A stretch of 64,000 bases of DNA, from assembly GCA_027604005.1 (NCBI GenBank), contig JADGJT010000060.1:1-64000 (forward strand). Direction: 5' to 3'. Of the stretch, positions 1 to 10,583 are shown piece after piece; the stretch's first letter is position 1, and each line of letters opens with the position of its first letter. Below the pieces are notes generated by a model, which saw nothing but the letters and a program-made list of their open reading frames with translations, was not told where the DNA came from and did no database searches. The position numbers and the translations under genes are program-made. Source of the stretch: Dinochytrium kinnereticum (Eukaryota; Chytridiomycota; Chytridiomycetes; Chytridiales; Chytridiaceae).

Positions 1-639
1 TTTGTCTTAAGTTTGTCAGATTGATTTATCCGCACATTTCTCCTTTATTTTCCCACCATCTTCCTTAAAAGGCTATCTTTCGAACTCTGCCTGTTCTTTT
101 GAACCCTTCGCTATCTGTTTCTCTTTCTTCACCTTTCTCAACTCTTCCTTTTCATTCTACACGCTTCTTTACTATTCTCTATTCTTCTCTCTATTCTTTC
201 TACAAAGTTCTATTACTTCGCCTATAAAAAGGCCCAACATTCAAGAACAATAAACAACAAGAAATCTTCTAAACATTCTCTTCAATATCTCTCTCTTGAG
301 GAACTTTCTGCCCACGTTAGGCTCGTTCCGTCACAGTCTTGAACCAGCCACCCCAGCATGAGACTTCCACCGCATTCGCTAAAGTCCCCAAGAAGCTGAT
401 TCGATAAATTTGGTGATTTTTGGTACAATATATACACAAGTATTATTAAGTACAAATCAGAAAAAACAACATTTGAGATCTACAGCCGCATCGCGAAAAA
501 CAATTTAAAGGAAGAGTTTGGCCTTCGTGTGGTTTTGGTCGAAAAAAATCATCCCATTACTCGCATCACGGCTTTGCACATAATGCTATCTGCCTTCCAT
601 AAAAGCATGCCAATATTCATTTCTGGGCTTCCTCCAATG
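1..639. other. Intergenic region, no supported gene
   Basis: This stretch is pyrimidine-rich on the plus strand over the first 300 bases and AT-rich after about 400. No convincing open frame was found. The first ATG, at 359, opens a frame of only 13 codons. A TATA-like sequence lies at 223-230. A short open stretch at 321-407, preceded by AG and ended by TAA, could be a terminal exon of something starting outside the window, but nothing supports that. Confidence 0.5.
223..230 (+). promoter_or_regulatory. TATA-like element without an evident gene
   Basis: TATAAAAA is followed by GGCCC and then a purine-rich, ATG-free leader of about 130 bases. The wording resembles the TATA element found upstream of the small membrane-protein gene (3539-3547, minus strand). 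No credible coding sequence follows, so this may be a relic or chance promoter. Confidence 0.3.
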
Positions 640-1115
640 ATTCAGCTCACCAACAGGAGCATTTTACGCGACACTAAGAGCAGGGGTTGAAAGAGCGGTC
701 GCCCGCTTCTTCCCTTAACTTCGCGTTATACAACCGCAAATGGAGCCAACGGAGATGAGGATGCCAACGGCGATGATGGCAAGGGAGAGGATACGGTGGC
801 AGGTGCCAACGCCTGGAAGGTGTATCCGTAAATTGGGTCTTGGAGGCTTATGTTAACGACTCATAAGGGATATGAAGGAGAGAAGGCTCGGAGAAAATCA
901 TGTAGACTTACTTCCATCAGGACAGCAATTGTAGTCAGGAGGCTGTATGTTTTGAAAAAATGTGGCGGGAAAAGGCAGTGAGCATGGAGATGAATGAAAG
1001 AAAAAAAAGAGAATGATGAGTAGGAGGATGGTGAACGAACTAACCGAGTAAACACACTGCCTGGCAGATCTTCTCACCAAGTATAAAGCTGTGACATGAC
1101 CGGCAATGAGTTCAA
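640..1115 (-). pseudogene. Decayed copy of the small membrane-protein gene at 2837-3431
   Basis: Read on the minus strand, this region aligns piecewise with the intact gene at 2837-3431. The end of exon 1 (GCCAGGCAG...) with its donor site, the short cysteine exon (PPDYNCCPDG against PSGYTCCPDG) and the third exon from the GGATACACC core onward all have counterparts in the same order. In exon 3 the copy has 26 bases where the intact gene has 27 (between GGATACACC and GGCACC). This 1-bp deletion shifts the frame before the transmembrane segment, and stop codons follow. The region matching the start codon is not preserved as an open frame. The copy lies in the same orientation as the intact gene, with the PARG gene between them. 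It is probably a non-functional tandem duplicate, although transcription cannot be excluded. Confidence 0.7.
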
Positions 1116-1531
1116 CGATATTTTTGTGGTGTCAAGGTTGATAAAGGCTTTTGAGACGGCCAGTATGTAATGATGAACTGGTGAAAGCAGGGTTGCTGGA
1201 GGTTGAATGGGAGACAGCGCGTCTTGTGTGGTGAGGGATTGACGCGAGCCGCCAGCGCGTGGATGTCAACGCGCGGTCCAAGGTTATGTATGGATGGGCT
1301 CTTGGCTCCTTGGAGGTGTTGGTGATGAACATATGCACAGTTGAAAAAAAAAAAACTGCACAGTTTAGAAAACTTGCCCTCAGATTTGCGACATTTCTGG
1401 CTGGAGTATCTGCGCCTCCACCACCTTTCCGCACAAAAGAATGGCACACATCGCTTCCCCCAACCCATAACACTCCGACCGTCTCGTCTACTCTGCTCCG
1501 CTCCACCGAAGAAACCGTCAACATCTCAATC

Positions 1532-2386
1532 ATGAAGCGTAGCTCCAACGCCAAAACGTCGCGACAGGCCGCCGCCGAGCACACCATACAATGCCTTCAA
1601 TCCGGCTTCTACACCAACTCTATCAACACCCAAGTCGACCTCATCGACATGTTCCGCTTTTCCCTCCAAAATGCGCGCATCGTGTTGGAAGGCCAACCTA
1701 TCCCCATCAAACCACGACCCGTGCCATCGACCCCCCCTGAAGTCCTCTTCATGACCTGCTCAACTCTAGCAGCGGCCGAACTGCAGAGTCAAGACGCTCA
1801 GAATCTCGGGATCCTTAATTTCGCATCGGCCAAGAATCCCGGGGGCGGATTTAGAACCGGTGCATCAGCACAGGAGGAGAGTTTGGCAAGGTCGTCTGCG
1901 TTGGGGTTGCTTCTTGAGAACGCACCAACCTTTTATCTTCAACGAAACGTTCCGGATGAGAAAAAGTACATGTACACGAGCAACATTGTTTACTCGCCAA
2001 GAGTGCCGTTTTTCAAGAGGGATGATGGGACAGTTTTGGATGAGCCTTATGCTGCTGGGGTTGTGACATGCGCCGCTGTGAATTATGGAGTGGTTGCTGA
2101 ACGGCAAAAACATTTTCTACCACTTGTTGAGGGAAAGATGGAGGAGAGGATCAGGAGGATCGCTGAGATGTTTGATTTTAATGATCATGATGTGGTTATT
2201 CTTGGAGCCTATGGGTGTGGGGTGTTTAGGAACCCTGTCGATATGGTCACGGCGCTCTTTTACAGGATCTTCATCTTGGAGAACAAGTATGCGTTCAAGA
2301 AACTTGTGTTCGCCGTGATTGACTCTGCTACGAGGAGTGTGATGGAGGAGAGATGGCGGTTATTGTGCGCTGAATATGAAAAGTAA
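1532..2386 (+). CDS. Bacterial-type poly(ADP-ribose) glycohydrolase (macrodomain-like PARG)
   Basis: The uninterrupted 284-codon frame encodes a protein of the TIGR02452/microbial-type PARG family, which hydrolyses poly(ADP-ribose) chains. The catalytic signature is visible: the loop NPGGGF, then a short spacer and QEE (residues 107-121 region), preceded by LNFASAK as in the family. The C-terminal half has the ILGAYGCGVFRNP strand-loop typical of the macrodomain ADP-ribose pocket. The frame stays open for 91 codons upstream, but that part is low complexity with no family match, so the ATG at 1532 (MKRSSNAKTSRQ) is preferred. The length fits the family. No intron is apparent. The gene lies between the two copies of the small membrane-protein gene. 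The protein is probably nuclear or cytosolic; no signal peptide is seen. Confidence 0.87.
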   Translation: MKRSSNAKTSRQAAAEHTIQCLQSGFYTNSINTQVDLIDMFRFSLQNARIVLEGQPIPIKPRPVPSTPPEVLFMTCSTLAAAELQSQDAQNLGILNFASAKNPGGGFRTGASAQEESLARSSALGLLLENAPTFYLQRNVPDEKKYMYTSNIVYSPRVPFFKRDDGTVLDEPYAAGVVTCAAVNYGVVAERQKHFLPLVEGKMEERIRRIAEMFDFNDHDVVILGAYGCGVFRNPVDMVTALFYRIFILENKYAFKKLVFAVIDSATRSVMEERWRLLCAEYEK

Positions 2387-2836
2387 ACTTGGCTTATTGA
2401 ATCCTTCTCAGCTTCTTTTTGCTCCCGTTCTGATTCCATATAAACCCCTCGACAAAAAGCCTCATGGGCCGAGTGTGCTGTCCTATCCTATCTCGTTCTA
2501 TCATCATTAGTTTTATATTGCGTTAGCCAGTGCCTTCCTTATGATTCCATCTTGATTTTGGTTGTTAAACAGACATCATAGCGCGTACTCATGGATACGG
2601 TGTCTACCTATACATCACGGTAACAATCCAGTCATGGTTTCGCAACCAAGCCATCAGCCGTCATTTTGGCAGTTTTTGTTGGTATTGTTCTGGAGCGGAT
2701 GACCGAGTTTGGACTGCAGACTAGCAAACGTAAAGGATCCATCACGGCAAATGCATTGTTCAACATTATCTATTCTTAAGGCACATCATAAACAACATGA
2801 GATGGGGGTGAAGGGTGAAAACGAAGCCAAAAAAGA
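2387..2836. other. Convergent 3' intergenic region
   Basis: This gap separates the 3' ends of the PARG gene (plus) and the small membrane-protein gene (minus). It is moderately AT-rich, with no open frame of note and no repeat or RNA gene that could be recognised. It probably holds both 3' untranslated regions. Confidence 0.5.
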
Positions 2837-3431
2837 TCACCGGTAGTTTGCCTGCTGCGCAGCTGCAGGCTTCTGCTCGCCAACGGGGGCAGCGTAAACT
2901 ACACCAACAGCAGGGGCAGAAAGAGCGGCGGCAGCGGCCAAGCGCTTCTTCCTCTGGTTCCACATGATGCAACCAACAATTGAGCCGATGATGAGGAGGA
3001 TGGCAACGACGATGCCAGCAATGATGGCGGGGGAGAGGGCCCTGCGGCAGGTGCCAATTCCCTCGCAGGTGTATCCGTTAGGGCAGGCGAAGACTTGATG
3101 TTTTGGAGGGGTTAGGTTAAAGAGATGGAAGCCGGGACGAACTCGTAGAATGTGAAAAATAAAATCATGTGGACTCACTTCCATCAGGGCAGCAGGTGTA
3201 GCCAGAGGGCTGCATTTAAAGAATAATGTGGGTGGGAGAGAAATAAAGGTGAGCAAGCAGATCCATGACAAGGAGAGGACGATCAAGTATGAAGCTTCAT
3301 GAATGGAATGACAGACAACTTACCGCCTCGCAGTTGATCTGCCTGGCAATCAGGCTGTGACCGTCAGAGGCCAACAAGTCAGTGATCTTGACAGCATCAA
3401 TGCTCGTGAACGCTCTTGAGATGGAAGACAT
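2837..3431 (-). CDS. Small cysteine-containing single-pass membrane protein, three exons
   Basis: Three exons read on the minus strand. Exon 1 starts MSSISRAFTSIDAVKIT and ends ...INCEA before a GTAAGT donor. A short exon follows with PSGYTCCPDG. Exon 3 contains FACPNGYTCEGIGTC, then a hydrophobic helix (about 20 residues: AIIAGIVVAILLIIGS), a basic stop-transfer RKKR, and an Ala/Pro/Gln-rich tail ending ANYR. The product is about 130 residues. The closely spaced cysteines before the helix suggest a small disulfide-bonded extracellular or lumenal knot, and the tail is probably cytoplasmic. No classical signal peptide is obvious, so orientation is inferred. The family was not recognised. A TATA box lies about 108 bp upstream of the ATG, suggesting strong or regulated expression. 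A frameshifted copy sits at 640-1115. Confidence 0.7.
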
Positions 3432-4204
3432 GTGCTGGTATGTGTGTGGGGGGATTGAATTGAATGGGGGTGTGCCTTCGTTTTCTTTCTTCTCGGTGGA
3501 ATGAACAGAGGTGGAGGTGGCGGTTGGGCTAAAGCGCCTTTTTTATACCTCTCTTCCGGCGGTATTGATTCGCTTGATGGATCAATTTGCCCAAGCCAGT
3601 TGAGTGTCCCAGCCATCCCACACCCTGAAGCCATAATCACACACGAGCTGATTGCCAAACCGGGGAAGGAATGGATGGCAGGAAGCACTCAGCCCCGTCG
3701 CAATTGGAAAAAGACAGCGGAAAGAAAGACAACGATGTCGGGGTGTCTCACCACCGCGACAACCGGGACGCGTCAAGGGGGTGCTGTTTGACGGCGACCC
3801 TCTGCCGTCCGAAAATGAAACGCATGGGTTGCGCAAGAACTCACTTTTTGAGCTTTGGAAAATCAAGGGAAGGATTTCTGTTTGGGCAGGTAATGTGCTG
3901 TTACCGCCCCCTTTTTCGTCAATCCGTCCTTATCTTTGCCCTGTAATCTGCCACATAAAGCACAGCATGTACAAACTATCATTACATTTTTATTAGGTAA
4001 CGGGGAAAACTACGCACTAAAATCTTTGTTTTCCCCCAGTTACGTTTGATGCCAAAACCCAGATTTGGGGAAAAATAATCTCTGGCAAAGGTTGGTCAGG
4101 TCGCCAAAGCAAAGAAATGAACAAAAGGAACGACAAAAAAAAACAAAAAAACAAGCAGCAAAAAGGTTTTCACAGAAAAAAGAGAGGGGCAGAGATAAGA
4201 CGCC
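3432..4204. other. Intergenic region between two minus-strand genes
   Basis: The stretch holds the promoter of the small membrane-protein gene (right of 3431) and the 3' flank of the ABCG gene. Open frames here are short and of biased composition. An A-rich tract lies around 4130-4190. No RNA gene or repeat was recognised. Confidence 0.5.
3539..3547 (-). promoter_or_regulatory. TATA box of the small membrane-protein gene
   Basis: On the minus strand the sequence reads GTATAAAAAAGGCGC, about 108 bp upstream of the ATG at 3431. Few genes in this window have such a clear TATA element; the ribonucleotide reductase gene is another. Confidence 0.6.
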
Positions 4205-7142
4205 TTATCGCTTCTTAAATCGCATGGAAAAGAAGAGCCCTGCATAGGTCAGGATACAGTACACCGCAAAGAAGGTCATAGCGATACCAAACACGCTGTC
4301 GTTGACCATGTCATCAACAGCAAACTTTTGCCGAATGTATGCAGCAGTGTCTGAAAAAGAAAAGAGAAAGAAGAAGAAGAAATACGTTCAGCATCTGACG
4401 GACCTCGCATTACACAAAAAAAGATAAAAGATACCTGTGATGAAGCATCGAGAGTAATCGGGGAATGCACTTTGGTCCGCCAACCCAATGGTCTGATTCC
4501 AAATCGACCATCCAGATGAGTTTGTCGCCTGCAAATAGATAGTCAGCAACCAACCTTACCAAAAACATTCAGAATAGAATTCAGTCAAACCCACATAAGC
4601 GGTTGCCTCAGCAGCTGAAGTCAATCCAGCGACTCCAATGGTGTTGATCATGGCCGAACCAACCTCCGCCTTCACATCAGGCCCAAATGTCATAGTATCG
4701 GTCGGAGGCGGAAGCGGGAGCTTTGCGGGATTGACACCAACTAAGCCAGTTACCGCATCCACAGACAAGATACCATCTATCCAACCCAATGATGCGATCT
4801 CAAGGTACGTAGCAATCTGACTCGCAAGCTTCGCCTTGTCCTTATTGTTAGGCATCGTTGAGGTCAACACCCCTTGAACTGTCTGAGCAATCTGCTTTAC
4901 AATGGTGTTCATTTTCACAGGGATCATCTCGTTAGGCTTGCATTGAATCACAAACTCTTTGAGCTGGTTCGATATCTAGTGTTCACAGGTTAGCATTTTC
5001 CAGCTTCCTTATGAAAAGCGCTTACCAGGTATGTAATGGTATATCGCCAGTAACAAATGTAGGTCAATCCCGTCAAGAATGGGTTGTTTAGCTTCGTAAA
5101 GTTTGCCTGAACACCTGAGAACACAAAGTTGAAGAGACCGTAGGCGACAAGTGCACTGTACGCCTGCATCAACGTTTTGCACCATGCCGATATGAATTGA
5201 GCCACAGAAACACTGATAAGGGACTGTAGAATGAGCGTCAAAAGGTACTTGTTAAAGGTCGCCGCGCCCATGTTTGACATATAGAAGATAATGACGGCTT
5301 GTATGATGGTAATCACAATCAGGATCACGCTTTCCAGGAAGAGATAGCTTAGGTAATAGGGTAATACTCGATAAAAGCCTATGAGGGGGGTAAGAAAAAA
5401 AAGGCCATTAATACAGGATGCAAACCTGAGGCATATTCCTGATGAAAGAGGTCTCGGTCCTCCAAAACTACATAAAAAGTTAACTATTAGCTTCATCCAC
5501 CTCATCTGCAAAAGTAATGGCACCCACATTGCGGAAGGGCAGCAGCTGCCATGAAGGAAGGAATGAATCCCATCCCAGAGGCAAGACCTAACCTCATGCG
5601 GAAACTCTCCAAATCATAGCCAAGATTAAAGAACACACCACCAAAGATAAGAGAAAGGACAATAGCTAACGCGAGTCGTCCAAAAGAAGTGGACGGATTC
5701 CTATAGTATCTCTTCCCGCATCGAATAAACAACAGCCAGAATTGCATAAAGTCACTCCGCTCATACATCGGCTTAGAGTTCAAGTCGGTCTCAAAGAGTT
5801 CGACGGATCCAACCACCTGGGATATCTCGCGCACTTTTTGAGCAATCTGGCTTCGGAATTCGGAGAGTTCGTAGTAACGAGATACTTCAACCGGCGCCGC
5901 GCTGATAACATCCACTTTAAAGTTTTGAGGGTGAGATGCGCGAAAATAGAGGGTATCAGAAAAACTCACGGTAATGCTCTATCGGATTAACAAACTGCGG
6001 TGTGGGCTGGCCCATCTTTGTAAAATATGTCTCTGCGTACGAAACTTTGCCAAAGTAGCAGACCTTTGCTGCACCCAAAAGGCAGATGCTGTCAAATAAT
6101 TGGTACTGCGCGAAAGATTAAAATAAATTCACGTTGCTGTATTCTTCCTAAACTTACCACTGAGTAACTAGGTTGATGAATGACGCAAATCTGACGAAAC
6201 GCGTAAAGAAAGGAAAGTGTTCAGAGCTTTTTTGAAAAACAGCGGGCCTAAACTTACGACTGTGACGCTTTGTTCCTTAATGTACTGAAGAATGAGTCTC
6301 ATAGTGAACCTGGCGGCATATTCTAAACAACTCATCAGTCTTCGGAGCTCTCGCTTTTGTAAATACCATCCAAACCTAGGATTGCGTTAGTGTCGACAAA
6401 AACCATTATTCTGTAAACTTACCACTGGTAGGCTCATCCAAAAACAAAAGCTTTGGCTCCGCCAACATTTCAATCGCAATATCCAAGCGCTAGATGGGCA
6501 CTGCATTAAGAAAAAATAACCAGAAGGAATCCAAACCTTCTTCTCTCCAGAACTGATACCTCGGAGAAGCTCGTTTCCAACGGGAGTGTCCCCAATGTGA
6601 TCCAACTTCAATCCAACCAATATCTCCTCAACCTTTTACGTCATAAGCGATAGAACAGTCAGAGATGTCAAAAAGAAGCACATGTCAAATCAGGATAGCA
6701 AGAAGCCTTATCCCACCTTGGTGACTCTCTCAAGATCTGTGCAGGCAGCTGGCATCCTGAGCTTTGCGGCAAACATCAAAGTCTCCCTCACAGTTTGGGT
6801 AGGAATGTGAACTGTCTCGGCAGCAACATATCCTAATCTCCTCCCGATCCTCTTGTCCAGCTTCATACCATTCACCAACACCTCTCCACTGATCGTCCCG
6901 ACAGTCTTCCTCTGCGCAAGAATATCTTTTTGCGACGAAGGATCAGATTTAAAGCAAGTCATCAACTGTGGCGATGGATACGTACCCACAAGCGTGGTTT
7001 TACCACTCCCAGACGCTCCCAACACGGCAACACTAGTTCCAGGAGCACAGTATCCCGACACATTCTCGAGGATGGACTTGCCACCAATGACACAGCTAAT
7101 GTTCTCCCACGACAGGTAGTATCCTATCTTCTTCCCAGACAT
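4205..7142 (-). CDS. ABCG-family (white/brown type) half-transporter
   Basis: A multi-exon minus-strand gene starting MSGKKIGYYLSWENISC. An N-terminal nucleotide-binding domain comes first: Walker A GASGSGKTT near residue 41, a signature-loop exon LLRGISSGEKK, and Walker B LLFLDEPTSG joined across a short intron ending CATCTAG. This NBD-then-TM order is diagnostic of ABCG transporters. The membrane domain follows (SDFMQFWLLFIRCGKRYYRN, then several hydrophobic helices). A long polar loop lies before the last helix (about 4500-4950), and the C-terminus ends FFSMRFKKR. About 600 residues give one half-transporter that must dimerise. The signature loop reads ISSGE rather than the usual VSGGE. 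The substrate cannot be told from sequence. The membrane location is plasma or internal. The gene diverges from FOR20 across 313 bp. Confidence 0.85.
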
Positions 7143-7455
7143 TGCGACGCTGGCTCCCAGGTGCGAATCAGAACAAGGTTTCTCAGTTCGCTGGTTTTCC
7201 TGTCAGCGAAGTTTAAGTCTGCGAGGGAGATGTCAAAAAAAATAGCGCCGATCATCAGGGCAATCTTTCAGGGCATCCAGGAGTCCGAGGTCCAGCCCTG
7301 ATACCAGTAGTGCGAACCAGCAGTCGCCGCCTAACGACGATGGAGTTGATGGCAGATGCATGGAGTCAAGCGGGTTGTCAACTTTGCTGTTGGGCAAAAA
7401 ATGTATGGCGAGACAACGTACGATGACCTGAAGATGGGTAATATGCTTTAAACGG

Positions 7456-8162
7456 ATGGCGGACGTATGAGACTGACGCTTGCTCTGCGCGCTAGCGGTG
7501 AAGGAAAGCCTCGATTCTCGAGGGGTACTGGCTGACTTGAAGGCTAGGCTGAGGGCCGAGATTTTCAAAACCATTCAAGACAAGGTGAGACTGCTGGCAC
7601 TTTGTTCAGCAACTGACGCCTTCCAAAACAGGGCCAGCGCCCAGCCCCGGCGTTTGAGACTGCAGTAGTCAACGAGTTAATTGCGGAGTATTTGAACTAT
7701 AATGGATATTCGCATTCGCTATCCGTGTTTAAAGCAGGTTTGTGCTGCATTCCAAGATATTCCATATCAACATGTTTTATGTAGAAGTCAACGGCGTCAG
7801 CAAACCAAACCGAAGCCGCGAGGACGTTGCCATGGACTTGAAGATAGACCTATCCACTTACCCACCCGAAATGTGATATTCCATCAACCTCTTACCCTTT
7901 CTGAGCCACTGAACTTTTCATCATTAACAGCCCTCTGCTCTATGGCCTCGCCTTCCAAAACAATACTGAAGTGGCGAAAGACCGCAAGACAAAAACACAG
8001 GGCATCACGACGACAAGCGCCAAGATGAATCAAGACCTTCCTTCGCCAAAACCCACTTTCAGAGCCCAACCAAATCCTGACATGAGCGAATCCGAGGACG
8101 GATTGGATATGGAACCAACTGTTGAATTCTCCAACACAGACAGGAAAAGACAAGGGAAATGA
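7456..8162 (+). CDS. FOR20/CEP20-like centrosome and basal-body protein (LisH, FOP N-terminal family)
   Basis: A small multi-exon gene. The core exon encodes SLDSRGVLADLKARLRAEIF, matching the conserved start of FOR20. Next comes a LisH-type exon, NELIAEYLNYNGYSHSLSVF, and then PLLYGLAFQ, the conserved end of the FOR20 domain. Splices at CAAGACAAG/GTGAGA, GCAG/GTTTGT and GAAAT/GTGATA keep the frame open. The C-terminal tail (about 60 residues) is charged and lacks a family match. The first exon is inferred: ATGGCGGAC at 7456 plus a 39-bp intron ending GTGAAG gives MADESLDSRGVL. FOR20 is required for basal-body docking and ciliogenesis in other eukaryotes, so its presence implies a centriole or flagellate stage. 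The core domain is certain; the exact start is less so. Confidence 0.85.
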
Positions 8163-8246
8163 AATAGTAACTTGCAAGTGGCCCAAAAGCCAGATATATA
8201 TACGTGCAGATGCTCTCTTTGAGAGAAAACCAACAAGGCAAAAGAC

Positions 8247-8736
8247 TTATTCCGCGGCCCTCTTTGCACGCTCGGCGGCCCTCAGAGGAGCAATCTTCAT
8301 CTCAGTGTCTAAAAGGAATAATGAGTAAAGCTAATTTTAATCCAGCGGGCTCCTACTGATAAATGGGACCAAGAAGAAGGTGGTGGTTACAACAGAGAAG
8401 CAGGTGTACCAAACGAAACGGTTCCGGAATCCGAAAGGAAGAGCCTGTACAGCGAGGGTTAACATCAACCGCCCGCCACACCCAAAGCAGTGCTTACCCC
8501 ATTCTTGACCCAGTTGACTCCCCTTGAAGCATAATTCCGTGATGAGCATTCTTGTGATCGACTTTCAATCAACCAGATGCACTTACTCAAAGGAGATGGG
8601 ACCTGCACAGGGCGTGAGTGGGTTTAGTACCATGCTTGACGCTGTATATGATCGCCTTACCCCAAGCGGACTTAGCGCCGGAGCTTGCGAATCGCCTGGC
8701 AATGGCCATCGACGGGGTTGCAACTCTTGAGATCAT
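8247..8736 (-). CDS. Cytochrome c oxidase subunit VIIc/Cox8-like protein
   Basis: Five tiny exons on the minus strand. Exon 1 encodes a mitochondrial presequence, MISRVATPSMAIARRFASS (Arg/Ser/Ala-rich, no acidic residues). A 16-nt exon (8587-8602) adds GPISFE, a 25-nt exon (8498-8522) gives GVNWVKNG, then comes ALPFGFRNRFVWYTC with a transmembrane helix ending VPFI, and a last exon encoding a charged tail ending KRAAE. The LPF...N...helix...PF layout is that of COX7C (yeast Cox8), a single-pass inner-membrane subunit of complex IV. The mature size of about 60 residues fits. All donor and acceptor sites are GT and AG, and the phases agree. Identity rests on layout and short motifs, so a different small mitochondrial membrane protein is possible. 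Confidence 0.65.
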
Positions 8737-8905
8737 GTTGAGGGATAAGATGTGGCGCTCAATTTTTTTTGGTAATTTCACCCTTCATACTTTATCAAGT
8801 CGGAGCAGAACAACACTGCGCAAACAGGATGCAATAGGAATGAGCAAAAGATAGGGGCGGAGGGATAACAAATCTATGTTCAAACAATGATGAGGTCTGG
8901 GGAAA

Positions 8906-10583
8906 TTAACGTCTATCCGGTGAGTCCTCGGCAAGCCTGGAATCATCAAAAAATGGTCAGGCGAAGCAGAAGAGAAAACAACAAAACCAAAACCGACTAA
9001 GCCCAAACTCACCGAATAACGCCTGCAAGAATGGTAACATCGTCCAGTTTTCCACCCTGATAGTAAAGTCCTTCCTGAATGGCTCTGGTTTGGAAAGGGC
9101 TATCCATAGTCCTGGTATCTTCCGAAACGTCCCTCGACCTCAACAGAAGGGCATCAGTGATCTTCTGAGGATCGCTCAAAGCTGGATTGCCTCCCTGGAC
9201 AATCCCCTTCACAATCTCAAGCACTTCTTCATCAAATACGTTATCAAATATTCCATCCGACCCCATAATCACAATGTCGCCTTCAAGAACTTTTACAGCA
9301 TACTTTTGTGCGTCTCTTGGCAAGTCTTTGCTGCCCGTTCCGAGTTGGAAGGGGAAATTAAAGGAGTGCTGCTGCTCTTCTGATCGGAATATGGCCTCGT
9401 TGTTTCTGATGATCATTAGCCCACAATCGCCAAGATTTGCTATACGAAGCTCGTCATCCTTTTCAAAGGCATTAAAATATCACCAAGGAAGAGGGGTGCT
9501 CACCCTCAGTATAACAATCATAGCTGTTGTCGAACCGACCAGCCCTTCTGCGGTTGCATCGCGGCATGTCAGGTCATAGGCATCTGAAAGAACGCGAATA
9601 GGGTCGACGTCATAATAGTCATTAATGTCATAATCATTTGCGACATCGTCAAAAGCCTGTAACTGCTGACACGCGTAATGCATGATTTTCCTAGAATACA
9701 GGGCAGGGTTCGCCCCTTTTATGGAAGAAGGGGAGAGGTCAGCATTATGGAGATTGAGTGGAGAACAACAAACCTTTTAGCTGCGAATGCGACCATCCTC
9801 CCACTCCATCAGCTACACCCATGGAATCGCAGCGACTAAAGTAAGCGTCTTCACCAATCTGAACACTGGAATACTGTGATGAGGCATCAATGTTCGCCAT
9901 CCTGTTCTTTGGAATCCCAGAAACCGCATGAACGAACTGGAAGGTAGGTCTGGTCTGAGGCATGACCTTTTTAAACAGCCCAAAAGCAACAAGTACTTTA
10001 ATACCCCACTTGAAAAGAAATCAACGGAAAAAATACTAACCATCTCTAGCATCTCTGAGATGCTCATGGCATTCTTCTTATCAAACCAAGCAAACGCTTG
10101 AGGCGGGATGGAACTGACATCCGATGATGCCAGCACTGAAGCCATCCTCTTCGTCTGTATCTGCTTGGCGGCCCTCGGGATTGCAACAGCCTGAGTTGAA
10201 TCCACCAAAGATCCCGCCTTTCTCAATGATGCATCTACAGTGTCCGATGGATGCGGCCTTTGCACCACTGGGTTGTCATGACGGCAGACTGATGCGGAAT
10301 GGAATGAGGAAGGGCGGGATATCAGACGGCGATGCGATAGCAGAGCGGCTTGAGACGCTCCTAGGGGGGTGTTGGTGCGAAGCTGGTGACATTCCGAGTG
10401 CAGAGGACGGTGGCGAGGAGGAGTGTGGTGGTGGAACGGGCGGGAGAGGCAGGCGCCCCTTGAGGAGACACTGCAGCGAGACAGCGTGCCTGAAGGCCGT
10501 CGCCAGGAACTGCACGTCGGTGTGGCATGCGCGAGGAGCAGCTGGCGTGTTAGCTTCGTCGTCGTCGCTGGTGGACAAGACAT
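8906..10583 (-). CDS. PTC7: PTC7/PPTC7-type mitochondrial PP2C phosphatase
   Basis: A metal-dependent Ser/Thr phosphatase of the PPTC7 branch. Motifs in order are GEDAYF, the metal-binding loop VADGVGGW, ALYSRKIMHYA, GLVGSTTAM, LGDCGLMIIR, GSDGIFDNV and GKLDDVTIL. All expected acidic metal ligands are visible. The N-terminal exon is long and rich in Arg, Ser and His (start MSCPPATTTKLTRQ), consistent with mitochondrial import, as for yeast Ptc7, which acts on coenzyme Q biosynthesis enzymes. Introns lie near 9965-10030, 9715-9775 and 9435-9505. A final small exon is likely: CG/GTGAGT at about 9008, joining after GATTCCAG to give ...VIRLAEDSPDRR and a stop at 8906. Without it the protein would end at 9009. 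Confidence 0.88.

Noticed and set aside
321..407. Open stretch after an AG, ending AKVPKKLIR and TAA, possibly a terminal exon
   Set aside because: No upstream exon or ATG is visible within the window, and no family was recognised.
1259..1531. 91-codon in-frame extension of the PARG gene
   Set aside because: It includes a run of lysines from a poly-A tract and no family similarity. The conserved domain starts well after the ATG at 1532.
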